Shown here in pieces: positions 16,866 to 26,603 of a stretch of 64,000 bases of DNA; the first letter of the stretch is position 1; every line of letters starts with the position of its first letter. The position numbers were made by a program, and so were the translations under genes. The notes under the pieces were generated by a model, which did not search any database, was not told where the DNA came from, and was given only the letters and a program-made list of their open reading frames with translations. Origin of the DNA: Jejuia sp047345485 (GTDB lineage Bacteria > Bacteroidota > Bacteroidia > Flavobacteriales > Flavobacteriaceae); the NCBI RefSeq assembly GCF_047345485.1, contig NZ_JBLFEN010000007.1, positions 1-64,000 of the forward strand, given 5' to 3'.

Positions 16866-19800
16866 ATGATGATGTATAAATCAAAAAAACTACTCTTTGT
16901 AGTTACTTTAATGTTTACAAACTTTCTAATTGCGCAAACAATTACTGGTGTTGTTACAGATGGTTCTGTCCCTTTACCAGGCGCTAGTGTAATAGAAAAA
17001 GGAACAACCAATGGAGCTACCACAGATTTTGATGGTAATTACTCACTAAAATTGTCATCTAGCGATGCAGTGATTTCAGTAGGATTCCTTGGTTATATTA
17101 CCAAAGAAATTAATGTTAACGGTAAAACTGTTATAAACATCACTTTAGATGAAGATGTTCAATCTTTAGACGAAGTAGTTGTTATTGGTTATGGTTCTCA
17201 ACAACGCTCAACATTAACCACTTCTATTTCCTCAGTACAATCAGAAGAATTAAGTGAAATTCCTGTTGCAGATATTTCGCAATCATTACAGGGTAGAGCA
17301 GCTGGTGTAAATATTTCTGCTGGTGGTGCTCCAGGTTCTAGAACTTTAGTTAGTATTAGAGGTCTTAATACTTTTGGCGATGGCGAGCCACTTTATGTAG
17401 TTGATGGTGTATTCACAAACAGTATTAACAATATAGATCCAGCCAGTATTGATAAAATAGATGTTTTAAAAGATGCTGCTGCAGCTGCTATATATGGTTC
17501 TAGAGGATCTAACGGTGTAATTATTGTAACAACAAAACAGGGTGTAGTAGGTAGAACTTCTTTTACCTTTAGCACCTATTCTGGATTTCAACAATCTAAT
17601 CAGAGATACGATTTGTTAAATACAGAACAATACGTGCAATATATAAAAGAAATAAATGCACAAGATGAAGATGGTACCTTAGTAAGTGTAATAAATAATA
17701 ATCCTGAATTTGATGGTAACGGTATTGAAACCGATTGGCAGGAAGCATTATTTAGAACTGCCTTATTAACAAACTATAACTTTGGAGCTAATGGTGGTAC
17801 AGAAAATGCTAAATATAATTTCTCATTCTCAGCATTTGACCAAGATGGTATTTATATTGACACTAATTTTAAGCGTTACACATTTAATGCTAATAGTGAA
17901 GCTAAAATAAATGATAACTTCAAAATTGGAGAGACCTTTGCCTACGGATACACAGAAACTATAGCACCACAAACTAGTGGTGGTCGTGTACCGTTATACA
18001 ATATCATTGCTGCAGCGCCATATATTCCTGTTAGAAATCCTGATGGTAGTTTTGCAGGGCCTAATGCAGGTGATGTGAATAACTCTAGAAACCAAGTAAG
18101 AGTTCAAGAAACAGAAGATAATTTAAATAGAGTAACTTCTTTAATTGGAAGTTTGTATGCCGAATTCAAATTAGCAGAAGGGTTAACATATAGATCTCAA
18201 TTTGGATTGAATGCTCAATACAATTTTCAAGATAATATTTCTAGAGCCTTTACAACAACAGGACAATTTGGACAGCCAAATACCATTATCTCTAAAAGAA
18301 GAACAAATTCAATAACTACTATATTTACAAACACTTTAAACTATAGTAAATCATTTGGAGATCATAATATAGATGCTACTCTTGTAGCAGAACAACAAAA
18401 AGACAAAACTGAAGTTTTAGCTGGAGATTTATCAACAGATATTACTTCTTTAATACCAGAGGTACAGAATGGTATATCAAACAGTTTTACCATACCTGTT
18501 AATTTAGTATCTTATCTAGGGCGTTTTAGCTACAACTACCAAGGCAAATACTTGTTACAAGGTTCTATACGTAGAGATAAATCATCATTTTTCGCACCAG
18601 AAAATAGTGTCGGTTGGTTTCCAGGAGCATCGGTAGGCTGGATTGCTTCAAAAGAAAAATTTCTTGAAAATAGTATCATTAATAATTTAAAACTTAAAGC
18701 AAGTTATGGTGTTACTGGTAATAATAGGTTGCCTAATTCAGGTTCTAGAGTAAACCAATTTCAACCCTCTGTAGCTCCAGGTTTTAGTTTTCCTATAGAT
18801 GGATCTAGAGAAAATGGCTTTACTGTAATTGGAGCAAACAATCGTGATTTAGTTTGGGAGCAAGGTATAAATCAAAATTATGGTTTTGAATTAGGCTTAT
18901 GGAACAATAAAGTAACATTTGCTGCGGACTATTTTAAAAATAGAAGTGATGGTTTAATAGTTGGTGAAGCTCAAAGACCATCAGCTGGTATCCCAGGAGA
19001 TTCGCAAACTGGTGTAGTTTTACCTAAAAATGTTGGTGATGTTGAGGTTGAAGGACTTGAACTTACTTTAGGATATAACGACTATGAAGGTGATTTTAAG
19101 TGGAGTTTTTGGGGAAATGTATCCAGATCTGAAAGTAATGTGATTTCTTTAGGATCTGTAACTAATCAACTAAGACAAGCAAACTTTAACCCACCGTTTT
19201 CAGAGCAATTAAGTAGATTAGCTCCTGGAGAGCCAATATTTCACTTTTTTGGTTTAGAGTTTGAAGGTGTGTATTCAGATGAGCAAGCTATTATAGATCA
19301 CTTAGGTGCTGATAATTTAGATGCTACTTCTGGTCAAGTATTTTTACCAAGACCAGGAGACGTAAGATATAAAGATCAAAATGGTGATGGTGACATCGAT
19401 GAGCAAGACAGATTAGTAATTGGTGATCCTAATCCAGATTTTACATTTGCTTCTAATATTAAAGCTAGCTATAAAGACTTTGATTTGAGTTTATTGATTA
19501 CTGGAGTTTATGGTGTTGATGCTTTAAATGCTAATATCTGGTTCCTTCAGGGGCAAGAAAACGTAACAAACCATAGTGTAGATGTACTAAGACGCTGGCA
19601 AAACCCAGGAGATATTACTGATATACCTAGATTTAGATTTGAAGGTAATAACCCAAATAACTTTATATCTACACGCTATATACAGGATGCTTCTTATGCA
19701 AGATTAAGAAACGTAACACTTGGTTACACTTTACCAAAAGATTTATTAAATAATACATTTAAGGGGATATTAACAAAGGCTAGAGTTTATTTACAAGGAC

Positions 19801-19952
19801 AAAATTTAGTAACTTTAACTCGATACGAAGGTTTAGATCCTGAAATAGCACCCTTTTATGGCGCTAATGGTCTTTTACAAGGAACAAGTATAGATCGTGG
19901 AGAAGCTCCAAGACCGCAAACTTTTATAGTAGGATTACAATTAGAATTTTAA
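16866..19952 (+). CDS. susC: SusC/RagA TonB-dependent outer-membrane transporter
   Basis: Outer-membrane protein of 1028 residues with a signal peptide (ends LIAQ). A carboxypeptidase-like regulatory domain (about 24-105, TGVVTDGSVPLPGASVIEKG) is followed by the SusC signature LDEVVVIGYGSQ, a plug domain (about 120-235, IDPASIDKIDVLKDAAAAAI, YGSRGSNGVIIVTT) and a C-terminal beta-barrel ending in aromatic LQLEF. With the SusD lipoprotein encoded 10 bases downstream it would import xylo-oligosaccharides using TonB energy. Three ATG codons stand in a row at the start; which is used does not change the mature protein. Confidence 0.95.
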   Translation: MMMYKSKKLLFVVTLMFTNFLIAQTITGVVTDGSVPLPGASVIEKGTTNGATTDFDGNYSLKLSSSDAVISVGFLGYITKEINVNGKTVINITLDEDVQSLDEVVVIGYGSQQRSTLTTSISSVQSEELSEIPVADISQSLQGRAAGVNISAGGAPGSRTLVSIRGLNTFGDGEPLYVVDGVFTNSINNIDPASIDKIDVLKDAAAAAIYGSRGSNGVIIVTTKQGVVGRTSFTFSTYSGFQQSNQRYDLLNTEQYVQYIKEINAQDEDGTLVSVINNNPEFDGNGIETDWQEALFRTALLTNYNFGANGGTENAKYNFSFSAFDQDGIYIDTNFKRYTFNANSEAKINDNFKIGETFAYGYTETIAPQTSGGRVPLYNIIAAAPYIPVRNPDGSFAGPNAGDVNNSRNQVRVQETEDNLNRVTSLIGSLYAEFKLAEGLTYRSQFGLNAQYNFQDNISRAFTTTGQFGQPNTIISKRRTNSITTIFTNTLNYSKSFGDHNIDATLVAEQQKDKTEVLAGDLSTDITSLIPEVQNGISNSFTIPVNLVSYLGRFSYNYQGKYLLQGSIRRDKSSFFAPENSVGWFPGASVGWIASKEKFLENSIINNLKLKASYGVTGNNRLPNSGSRVNQFQPSVAPGFSFPIDGSRENGFTVIGANNRDLVWEQGINQNYGFELGLWNNKVTFAADYFKNRSDGLIVGEAQRPSAGIPGDSQTGVVLPKNVGDVEVEGLELTLGYNDYEGDFKWSFWGNVSRSESNVISLGSVTNQLRQANFNPPFSEQLSRLAPGEPIFHFFGLEFEGVYSDEQAIIDHLGADNLDATSGQVFLPRPGDVRYKDQNGDGDIDEQDRLVIGDPNPDFTFASNIKASYKDFDLSLLITGVYGVDALNANIWFLQGQENVTNHSVDVLRRWQNPGDITDIPRFRFEGNNPNNFISTRYIQDASYARLRNVTLGYTLPKDLLNNTFKGILTKARVYLQGQNLVTLTRYEGLDPEIAPFYGANGLLQGTSIDRGEAPRPQTFIVGLQLEF

Positions 19953-19962
19953 AAAAAATAAT

Positions 19963-21462
19963 ATGAAAAAAACATTTAAATTTAAAGCTATTGTTTTGAT
20001 GCTTACCTCCCTATTGGTAGTATCATGTAACGATGATGTTGAAGTAAAAAATACTAACGAACTTTCTTCTGATACTTTTTTTGAATCACTTGCACAAATT
20101 GAAGCATCTGCTAATGCAGCTTACGCTCAATTACAAAATGCAGGTTTATACCAAAGATATGGGTATATCTTACCAGACACATTCTCTGATGAGTCTCAAT
20201 CAGGTGGAGATCCAAACTTTGTAACTTCGTTTAATTTCTCTTTAACGCCTTCTTTACTGCAAACAACTCAGTATTGGAATAACTGTTATAATGGTATAGG
20301 CGCATGTAATTTTGTACTTGAGGGAGAAGAAACAATGAGAGCTAGACAAGCAACTTCTAATTTTACGGAAGATGATATTGATGATGCTTTAGGACAAGCG
20401 CACTTTCTTAGAGGATTATATTATTATTTCTTAGTAAAACGATATGGAGGAGTACCATTGTTATTACAGTCTGAGGCTACTATTACACCTCAACCAAGAA
20501 GTACTGTTGATGAAGTTTATGAAGTAATAATTAATGAGTTTCAATTAGCTTCTGAACTTTTATACTCAAAAGGTGCAACCGAAAGAGGTAGAGCTACTAG
20601 TGGCGCTGCTTTAGGAATGTTAGGTAAAGTGTATTTACATAGAGAAATGTATAGAGAAGCTCAAACTACTTTTGCTCAAATTTCTGACTATTCTTTATTA
20701 CCGTTAGATCAGTATACTGATAACTTTAATGATACAGGAGAATATAATGATGAATCTATGTTTGAAGTATCATTTAATGGAGACAATACAGAACAGGATT
20801 TATGGTCTCAAACGGGTATAGGTGTTTCTGAAGTTACGTTTCATGCACAAGAATATACAGGATGGGGTAACTTAAACCCATCTAATAAATTATTAGCTGA
20901 ATATGAAGATGACGACCCAAGACTAAATTTACACATTCTTCAAAACGGAGTGCCTTATGGCCCTAATAATGAGTTAATTTGGAATGCTGGTAATATAAGA
21001 TGGTTTAAATTTTCTCAACTATACGATAATGCTCAAGTAATACAAAACGGGGAAACTAACGCAAGAGTATTGCGTTATGCAGATGTTGTATTAATGCAAG
21101 CAGAAGTAGAACACAAGCTAAATAATGATCCGGGTGCAATAGATTTTTTAAATGAGATCCGTGCAAGGGTGGAAATGCCTCTTTATGGCACACCTGAAAT
21201 GGACGCTGCTGGCTTTCCCGTAGATACGCCTTCTGGTGTTTTTAATGCTATAGTACATGAACGTATGATAGAATTATGTGGTGAACAAGTAAGATTTGAT
21301 GATTTAGTCAGATGGAATCTTGATGCACAAGAAATTACAACTGATAATTCTGGTCAATCTAGAGGTTATAACCCTGACGTACATAGACTTATGCCGATAC
21401 CACAGGTAGAAATTGATACAAACGATGGAATAGGTCCTGAAGACCAGAATCCAGGATACTAA
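19963..21462 (+). CDS. susD: RagB/SusD family nutrient-binding lipoprotein
   Basis: Lipoprotein of 499 residues (lipobox LLVVSC, Cys22). It shows the SusD layout: TPR-like helices with AHFLRGLYYYFLVKRYGGVP near residues 145-165, and the C-terminal pattern RGYNPDVHRLMPIPQVEID. SusD proteins sit as a lid on SusC, bind glycan at the cell surface and feed it to the transporter. The gene is 10 bases from susC and surely co-transcribed. A possible weak hairpin in the 117-base gap after it could set its level above that of the downstream genes. Confidence 0.95.
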   Translation: MKKTFKFKAIVLMLTSLLVVSCNDDVEVKNTNELSSDTFFESLAQIEASANAAYAQLQNAGLYQRYGYILPDTFSDESQSGGDPNFVTSFNFSLTPSLLQTTQYWNNCYNGIGACNFVLEGEETMRARQATSNFTEDDIDDALGQAHFLRGLYYYFLVKRYGGVPLLLQSEATITPQPRSTVDEVYEVIINEFQLASELLYSKGATERGRATSGAALGMLGKVYLHREMYREAQTTFAQISDYSLLPLDQYTDNFNDTGEYNDESMFEVSFNGDNTEQDLWSQTGIGVSEVTFHAQEYTGWGNLNPSNKLLAEYEDDDPRLNLHILQNGVPYGPNNELIWNAGNIRWFKFSQLYDNAQVIQNGETNARVLRYADVVLMQAEVEHKLNNDPGAIDFLNEIRARVEMPLYGTPEMDAAGFPVDTPSGVFNAIVHERMIELCGEQVRFDDLVRWNLDAQEITTDNSGQSRGYNPDVHRLMPIPQVEIDTNDGIGPEDQNPGY

Positions 21463-21504
21463 TCAAAACTTATAGTTAATTAGTTTTAGTAGTCAGTGAA
21501 TTGG

Positions 21505-21526
21505 GAGTAAGGCTATAACTTTACTC
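21505..21526 (+). terminator. Weak hairpin after susD (possible attenuator)
   Basis: GAGTAA/TTACTC with a 10-base loop, followed by TCTTTTCC. The stem is only six pairs, so full termination is doubtful; partial termination or mRNA end protection between susCD and the downstream genes is possible. Confidence 0.3.
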
Positions 21527-21579
21527 TCTTTTCCTTTAAATGACTATTTTACTTAATCCGCGTAGTCATATTTATTGCT

Positions 21580-24500
21580 ATGAAAAAAACATCATTTATT
21601 GCCTTTATCATCACTTTAGCAGGTTTTATTCAAGCCTGTAAAAAAGATGTGGCTAATAATGATGTATTAAAAAACAATGAAAATATAATTTTTAACAAAC
21701 TGGATAAAGATTCTACAGGTATTTTGTTTTCAAACATACTAACAGAAAACGATACATTAAATTATTTTACATACCCATACTTGTATATGGGTGGAGGCAT
21801 ATCTGCTGGAGATATTAATAATGATGGACTTGTAGATTTATTTTTCTCTGGAAATATGGTTGAGAATAAGTTATACCTAAACCAAGGAAATTTAAAATTT
21901 AAAGATATAACTGATACTGCGGGGATAAAAGGGGATAATCGTTGGTATACTGGCACAACAATGGCCGATGTAAATAATGATGGTTTTTTAGACATTTACT
22001 GCTTAGTTGGTGGACAATCGACACCTAGAGAAAATCAATTATTTATTAATAATGGTGATAACACGTTTTCTGAATCCTCAAAAAAATACGGTCTTGATGA
22101 TGTTGGAAACAGTGTAGATGCCTCTTTTTTTGATTATGATAATGACGGAGATCTTGATGTATTTGTAGCAAATTATCCAATTACACCATTTAATTACAAT
22201 AGTTTTAACTATAAAATGCGAATGGATAGAGTTACCAATGAGGAAACTGATAATCTATATCGCAATGATGGTAACACATTTACTAAAGTAACTGCAATAG
22301 CAAATGTAAAAACTTACAGTTTGTCTTTAAGTGTAACTGTTTCAGATTTAAATCAAGATGGTTATAAAGACATATATATATCTAATGACTTTGGAAGTCC
22401 AGATTGTATGTATATCAACAATCAGGATGGTACGTTTTCTGATGAAATAAAGGAAACAACAAACCACACATCCTTTTACGGTATGGGTGTAGACATTGCA
22501 GACTTTAATAATGATGGCTTTTTAGATATTTTGCAAATGGATATGGATGCTGAATCTAACAGGCGTTCTAAAGCTAATATGGCTAGTATGAATCCGCAAA
22601 TGTTTAAAAATATTGAAAAAGTTGGGTTTCAATATCAATACATGCAAAATACATTACAGCTTGGTTTGGGAAACAAAGGTGATGGTTTACCAAAATTTAG
22701 TGATGTTTCTAGATTAGCAGGATTATCGTCTACAGACTGGAGTTGGGCACCCTTATTTGTTGATTTAGATAATGATGGTTGGAAAGATATTTTTATATCT
22801 AATGGAACTCGTAGAGAAATTAACAATAAGGATTACTTTGCTGGTTTAAAAGGACAGAAAAAAAATAAGGATAGTTTATTATCAAAAAGTTTAAGAATTC
22901 CTTCTGAAAAAATTGATAATTACGTTTTTAAAAACAATAAAGACTTAACGTTTGAAAAGGCAAATACTACTTGGGGTATTGAATATAAAGGATTTTCTAA
23001 TGGAGCAGTTTATGCCGATTTAGATAATGATGGTGATTTAGAAATCATCACTAATAACATTGATGATTATGCTACCATTTTCGAAAATAAAAGCTCAGAA
23101 ACAAACAATTATATAGCTTTTAACTTCTCAGGTAAACCAAACAATACATTTGGGTTAGGCAGTCGCGTAGATTTAGATTTAGAAGATTATAATCAAACTC
23201 AAGAACTAACCTTAAGTAGAGGTTTTCAATCTTCAGTAGCTCCTAAATTGCATTTTGGTTTAGGTGATAAAACTACTATCAAACAAGCTAAAATAACATG
23301 GCCAGATGGTAAAACGCAGCTAATTAAAGACCTAGAAGTTAACCAACTTATTACAATAAATTATATAGACGCAAAAAAAGAAAAGTCAGTTTCAACTGAT
23401 AGTGATTTAATCTTTAACAGTTTTACAGATACTTTAGCTATTTACAAACATAAAGAGAACATCTACGATGATTTTAAATATGAGCTTTTGTTACCTCATA
23501 AAACATCTCAATTTGGACCAGGTATTGCAGTAGGTGATTTAAATGGTGATGGTTTAGATGATTTTTATGTAGGAGCAGCATCAAAATATCCAGGAGGATT
23601 ATTTTTTCAAAAAACAGATGGTAGCTTTTCACAACAAAAAGTTAAAATTCTTTTAGAAGATAGACATCATGAAGATATTGGTGCTTTAATTTTTGATGCA
23701 GATAGAGATGGAGATAACGATCTTTATATTGTTAGCGGTGGTAATGAATTTAAGCCAAATTCTAAAATGCTACAAGATCGTTTGTACATAAATAATGGCA
23801 AAGGAAACTTTGTTAAAAGTAAATTTGCTTTACCACTAATACCAACAAGTGGTAGTAGAGTTACAGCAGAAGATTTTGATAAAGATGGTGACTTAGATTT
23901 ATTTGTTGGTGGTAGATTATTACCTGCTAATTATCCCTTCCCTGTTAATAGTTACCTATTAGAAAATATTAGTAAACCTGGAAGACCGCAATTTAAAATT
24001 AATGAGAAAAATGCTTCGAAATTCTCAAAATTAGGTTTAGTTACAACTTCGCTTTGGTTAGATTATGATAATGATGGTTGGAAAGATCTATTTGTGTCAG
24101 GAGAATGGATGCCAATAACCGTTTTTAAAAATGAAAATGGTAATTTAAAAGATGTAACTAACGCATTAGGTTTAAGTGATACTGTTGGTTGGTGGTTTAG
24201 TTTATCGTCTGGAGATTTTGATAAAGATGGAGATCCAGATATAATTTGTGGCAACCTTGGTTTAAATTACAAATACAAAGCCAACAAAGATGAAACTTTT
24301 GATATTTACTTAAATGATTTTGATGGTAATAATATTAACGATATTGTTTTAAGTTACTACAATGACGGTAAAAAATATCCTGTTAGAGGAAGACAATGCT
24401 CATCTGAACAAATGCCAAATATTAAAAAGAAATATGAAACGTATGATGAATATTCTACAGCAACATTAACAGATGTTTATGATAAAGATAAACTAGAAAA

Positions 24501-24891
24501 AGGTATACATTATCAAGTTAAATCCTTTTCTAGTATCTATTTAGAAAATACCAATGGTACTTTTAAACAACATATACTACCCAATGAAGCGCAAATAAGT
24601 CCTATAAATCAAATACTGGTAAAAGACTTTGATAAAGATGGAAACTTAGATGCTGTTACAGCAGGAAACTTATTTGCATCTGAGGTTGAAACACCAAGAG
24701 CAGATGCGGGATATGGTATGTTTTTAAAAGGAAATGGTAAAGGTGTTTTTAAACCTATAGCATCAAATATAAGTGGTTTATACACCAGTGGAGATGTTAA
24801 AGACATGTCACTTATTACTATAAAAAACAACACATATATTATCTCAGTAAAAAATAACGATTTTTTACAGTTTATAAAAACCAATAATTAA
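21580..24891 (+). CDS. Large FG-GAP/VCBS-repeat and ASPIC/UnbV lipoprotein
   Basis: Lipoprotein of 1103 residues (lipobox GFIQAC, Cys20). At least 13 FG-GAP-type calcium-binding repeats are visible, such as DINNDGLVDLFFSG, DYDNDGDLDVFVANY and DFDKDGDLDLFVGG. They fall in two groups consistent with two beta-propellers. An ASPIC/UnbV domain (about 515-590, GLGSRVDLDL, SVAPKLHFGLGD) separates them. Related CRTAC1-like proteins are frequent beside SusCD in Bacteroidota but their role is not settled; surface glycan binding or a catalytic role have both been considered. It sits inside the locus, between susD and a putative glycan-binding lipoprotein, implying a role in glycan capture or processing. 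Confidence 0.85.
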   Translation: MKKTSFIAFIITLAGFIQACKKDVANNDVLKNNENIIFNKLDKDSTGILFSNILTENDTLNYFTYPYLYMGGGISAGDINNDGLVDLFFSGNMVENKLYLNQGNLKFKDITDTAGIKGDNRWYTGTTMADVNNDGFLDIYCLVGGQSTPRENQLFINNGDNTFSESSKKYGLDDVGNSVDASFFDYDNDGDLDVFVANYPITPFNYNSFNYKMRMDRVTNEETDNLYRNDGNTFTKVTAIANVKTYSLSLSVTVSDLNQDGYKDIYISNDFGSPDCMYINNQDGTFSDEIKETTNHTSFYGMGVDIADFNNDGFLDILQMDMDAESNRRSKANMASMNPQMFKNIEKVGFQYQYMQNTLQLGLGNKGDGLPKFSDVSRLAGLSSTDWSWAPLFVDLDNDGWKDIFISNGTRREINNKDYFAGLKGQKKNKDSLLSKSLRIPSEKIDNYVFKNNKDLTFEKANTTWGIEYKGFSNGAVYADLDNDGDLEIITNNIDDYATIFENKSSETNNYIAFNFSGKPNNTFGLGSRVDLDLEDYNQTQELTLSRGFQSSVAPKLHFGLGDKTTIKQAKITWPDGKTQLIKDLEVNQLITINYIDAKKEKSVSTDSDLIFNSFTDTLAIYKHKENIYDDFKYELLLPHKTSQFGPGIAVGDLNGDGLDDFYVGAASKYPGGLFFQKTDGSFSQQKVKILLEDRHHEDIGALIFDADRDGDNDLYIVSGGNEFKPNSKMLQDRLYINNGKGNFVKSKFALPLIPTSGSRVTAEDFDKDGDLDLFVGGRLLPANYPFPVNSYLLENISKPGRPQFKINEKNASKFSKLGLVTTSLWLDYDNDGWKDLFVSGEWMPITVFKNENGNLKDVTNALGLSDTVGWWFSLSSGDFDKDGDPDIICGNLGLNYKYKANKDETFDIYLNDFDGNNINDIVLSYYNDGKKYPVRGRQCSSEQMPNIKKKYETYDEYSTATLTDVYDKDKLEKGIHYQVKSFSSIYLENTNGTFKQHILPNEAQISPINQILVKDFDKDGNLDAVTAGNLFASEVETPRADAGYGMFLKGNGKGVFKPIASNISGLYTSGDVKDMSLITIKNNTYIISVKNNDFLQFIKTNN

Positions 24892-24919
24892 TATAAAATT
24901 TAAACTAAACTATTTAATA

Positions 24920-26545
24920 ATGAAAAAACTCTTAAAACTTTTAACTGCTTTTACCCTTATTTTGACAGTTGCGTCATGTGAGGAAGAAAACGATTTTAAC
25001 TACGTATTATTTGCTGATGAAGCACCAGAAGAAGTACAAGCCACCGTAGATGTATCAACCGATAATTCAGGTCTTGTTACAGTAACTCCTTTAGCAACTG
25101 GAGTATCATCTTTTAGAATACTTTTTGGTGATCCAGATAATACTGAAGCATTAATAGGTAGAAATTTAATGGCAACAAATATATATCCAGAAGGTAATTA
25201 CACGGTAAGGATTATAGCTATTTCGCCAAATGATAAAACAACAGAAATTACACAAGATATTTTTGTTGAACGTACTGCAATACTTAACATAGAAAGTGGT
25301 TTGATAGTTTCTGAAACTGCAAAAGAAGTAAGTATCACTCCAACTGCAGATAATGCAGATACATTTGTTATTAATTTTGGTGATGGTACAACTGAAACCT
25401 TGAATGCTGGAGATACTGTAAGACACACCTATGCTATGGGTGGAAGTTATGATATAATAATTGATGCTAGTAATGCTCAAAACGGTAAATCAAACCAATC
25501 AACACAAAGTATTTTTATATTAGAAGGTGCACTAGACCTTTTGTTATCATTTGATGATCCTATTACAGATTACACTTTTAATCCTTTTGGTGGAGTTTCA
25601 ACTGAAGTAGTAACTAATCCTGATTTATCTGGAACAAATGATGTAGAAAGTAATGTTGCTGCTATAACAAATATGGGGAATGCATTTGAAGGTTTCACTT
25701 ACGATCTTCCAACCCCAATAGATTTTAGTGGTGACAAGAAACTAGTAGAAGTTAAAGTTTATAATGATACAGGTAACACACTCCCTATTACATTACAGTT
25801 TACAAACGGAGTTAACGGAGAACGAGGCGTAGAAGTTGTTGCAGAACATTCAGGATCTGGTTGGGAAACATTAGAATTTGATTTTGTTAATGCAACAAAA
25901 GTATTTTTACCTAATGATCCAGAAAACTTTCAATCAATATTAGCTGTTGGCCAATATGCGCAAATGGTAATGTTCGTTGATGGCCCTGGAACTACTCAAG
26001 GTACGTTCTTTGTAGATGATTTTAGACAGGTTCTTGGAGAAATTCCTGTTGGTCCGCAATATCTTTTTGATTTTGAAAATGATCCATTAGAAGGTGATTT
26101 CGACTTTGGAGCACCAATTCAAATTGTAGATAATCCTTTTCCTGGAGCAGGTAACACATCTGCTAGAGTATTAGAAATACAAAGAGGAGCTGGTATGTTT
26201 CAAGGATCTGGATTTAACATTCCTTTGCTGGATTTAACAACTCCAGACAAAATTATTACCATTAAGCTATATTCAACAGTACCAGTACCATTCTCTGTAG
26301 ACTTAAAAGTTTCGCCAGCTGGTGCAAGATCAGCTCAAGTTACAGCAAATCACACAGGCTCAGGTTGGGAAGAATTAACATTTAACTATGCTAATGCTAT
26401 TAGAGCATTTGAACCAAATGACGATACCAACTTTCAGCCTTTAACTCCTGACGAAATTGGAGCTTATACGCAAATAGTTTTTATCATAAATGGTCCTTCT
26501 AGTGATACAGGTACTTTTTATATGGATGATATTATCAAACCATAA
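24920..26545 (+). CDS. PKD-domain lipoprotein, putative surface glycan-binding protein
   Basis: Lipoprotein of 541 residues (lipobox LTVASC, Cys20). Two Ig-like/PKD modules lie in the N-terminal part (about 35-200, with INFGDGTTETLN and VRHTYAMGGSYD). They are followed by two homologous beta-sandwich modules (about 205-370 and 378-541). Compare AEHSGSGWETLEFDFVNATK with ANHTGSGWEELTFNYANAIR, and TTQGTFFVDDF with SDTGTFYMDDI. The sandwich modules resemble carbohydrate-binding domains. No catalytic motif is visible. Position right after susCD genes and before the enzymes is typical of surface glycan-binding proteins. Binding specificity is inferred from neighbours (xylan). Confidence 0.8.
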   Translation: MKKLLKLLTAFTLILTVASCEEENDFNYVLFADEAPEEVQATVDVSTDNSGLVTVTPLATGVSSFRILFGDPDNTEALIGRNLMATNIYPEGNYTVRIIAISPNDKTTEITQDIFVERTAILNIESGLIVSETAKEVSITPTADNADTFVINFGDGTTETLNAGDTVRHTYAMGGSYDIIIDASNAQNGKSNQSTQSIFILEGALDLLLSFDDPITDYTFNPFGGVSTEVVTNPDLSGTNDVESNVAAITNMGNAFEGFTYDLPTPIDFSGDKKLVEVKVYNDTGNTLPITLQFTNGVNGERGVEVVAEHSGSGWETLEFDFVNATKVFLPNDPENFQSILAVGQYAQMVMFVDGPGTTQGTFFVDDFRQVLGEIPVGPQYLFDFENDPLEGDFDFGAPIQIVDNPFPGAGNTSARVLEIQRGAGMFQGSGFNIPLLDLTTPDKIITIKLYSTVPVPFSVDLKVSPAGARSAQVTANHTGSGWEELTFNYANAIRAFEPNDDTNFQPLTPDEIGAYTQIVFIINGPSSDTGTFYMDDIIKP

Positions 26546-26603
26546 AACATTTTAGTAGTAAAGTAATTAATGTAATCGTGTTTATAGAATTTAAGTACAT
26601 AAA

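Noticed and set aside
21800..24700. Periodic DNA words (GATAATGATGG-like) suggesting tandem repeats or CRISPR
   Set aside because: They are codons for the calcium-binding DxDxDG loops of FG-GAP repeats, irregularly spaced and diverged.
25166..25480. 104-residue minus-strand frame inside the PKD lipoprotein gene
   Set aside because: Rich in Cys, Ile and Tyr as expected from antisense of a PKD-coding region; no gene signals.
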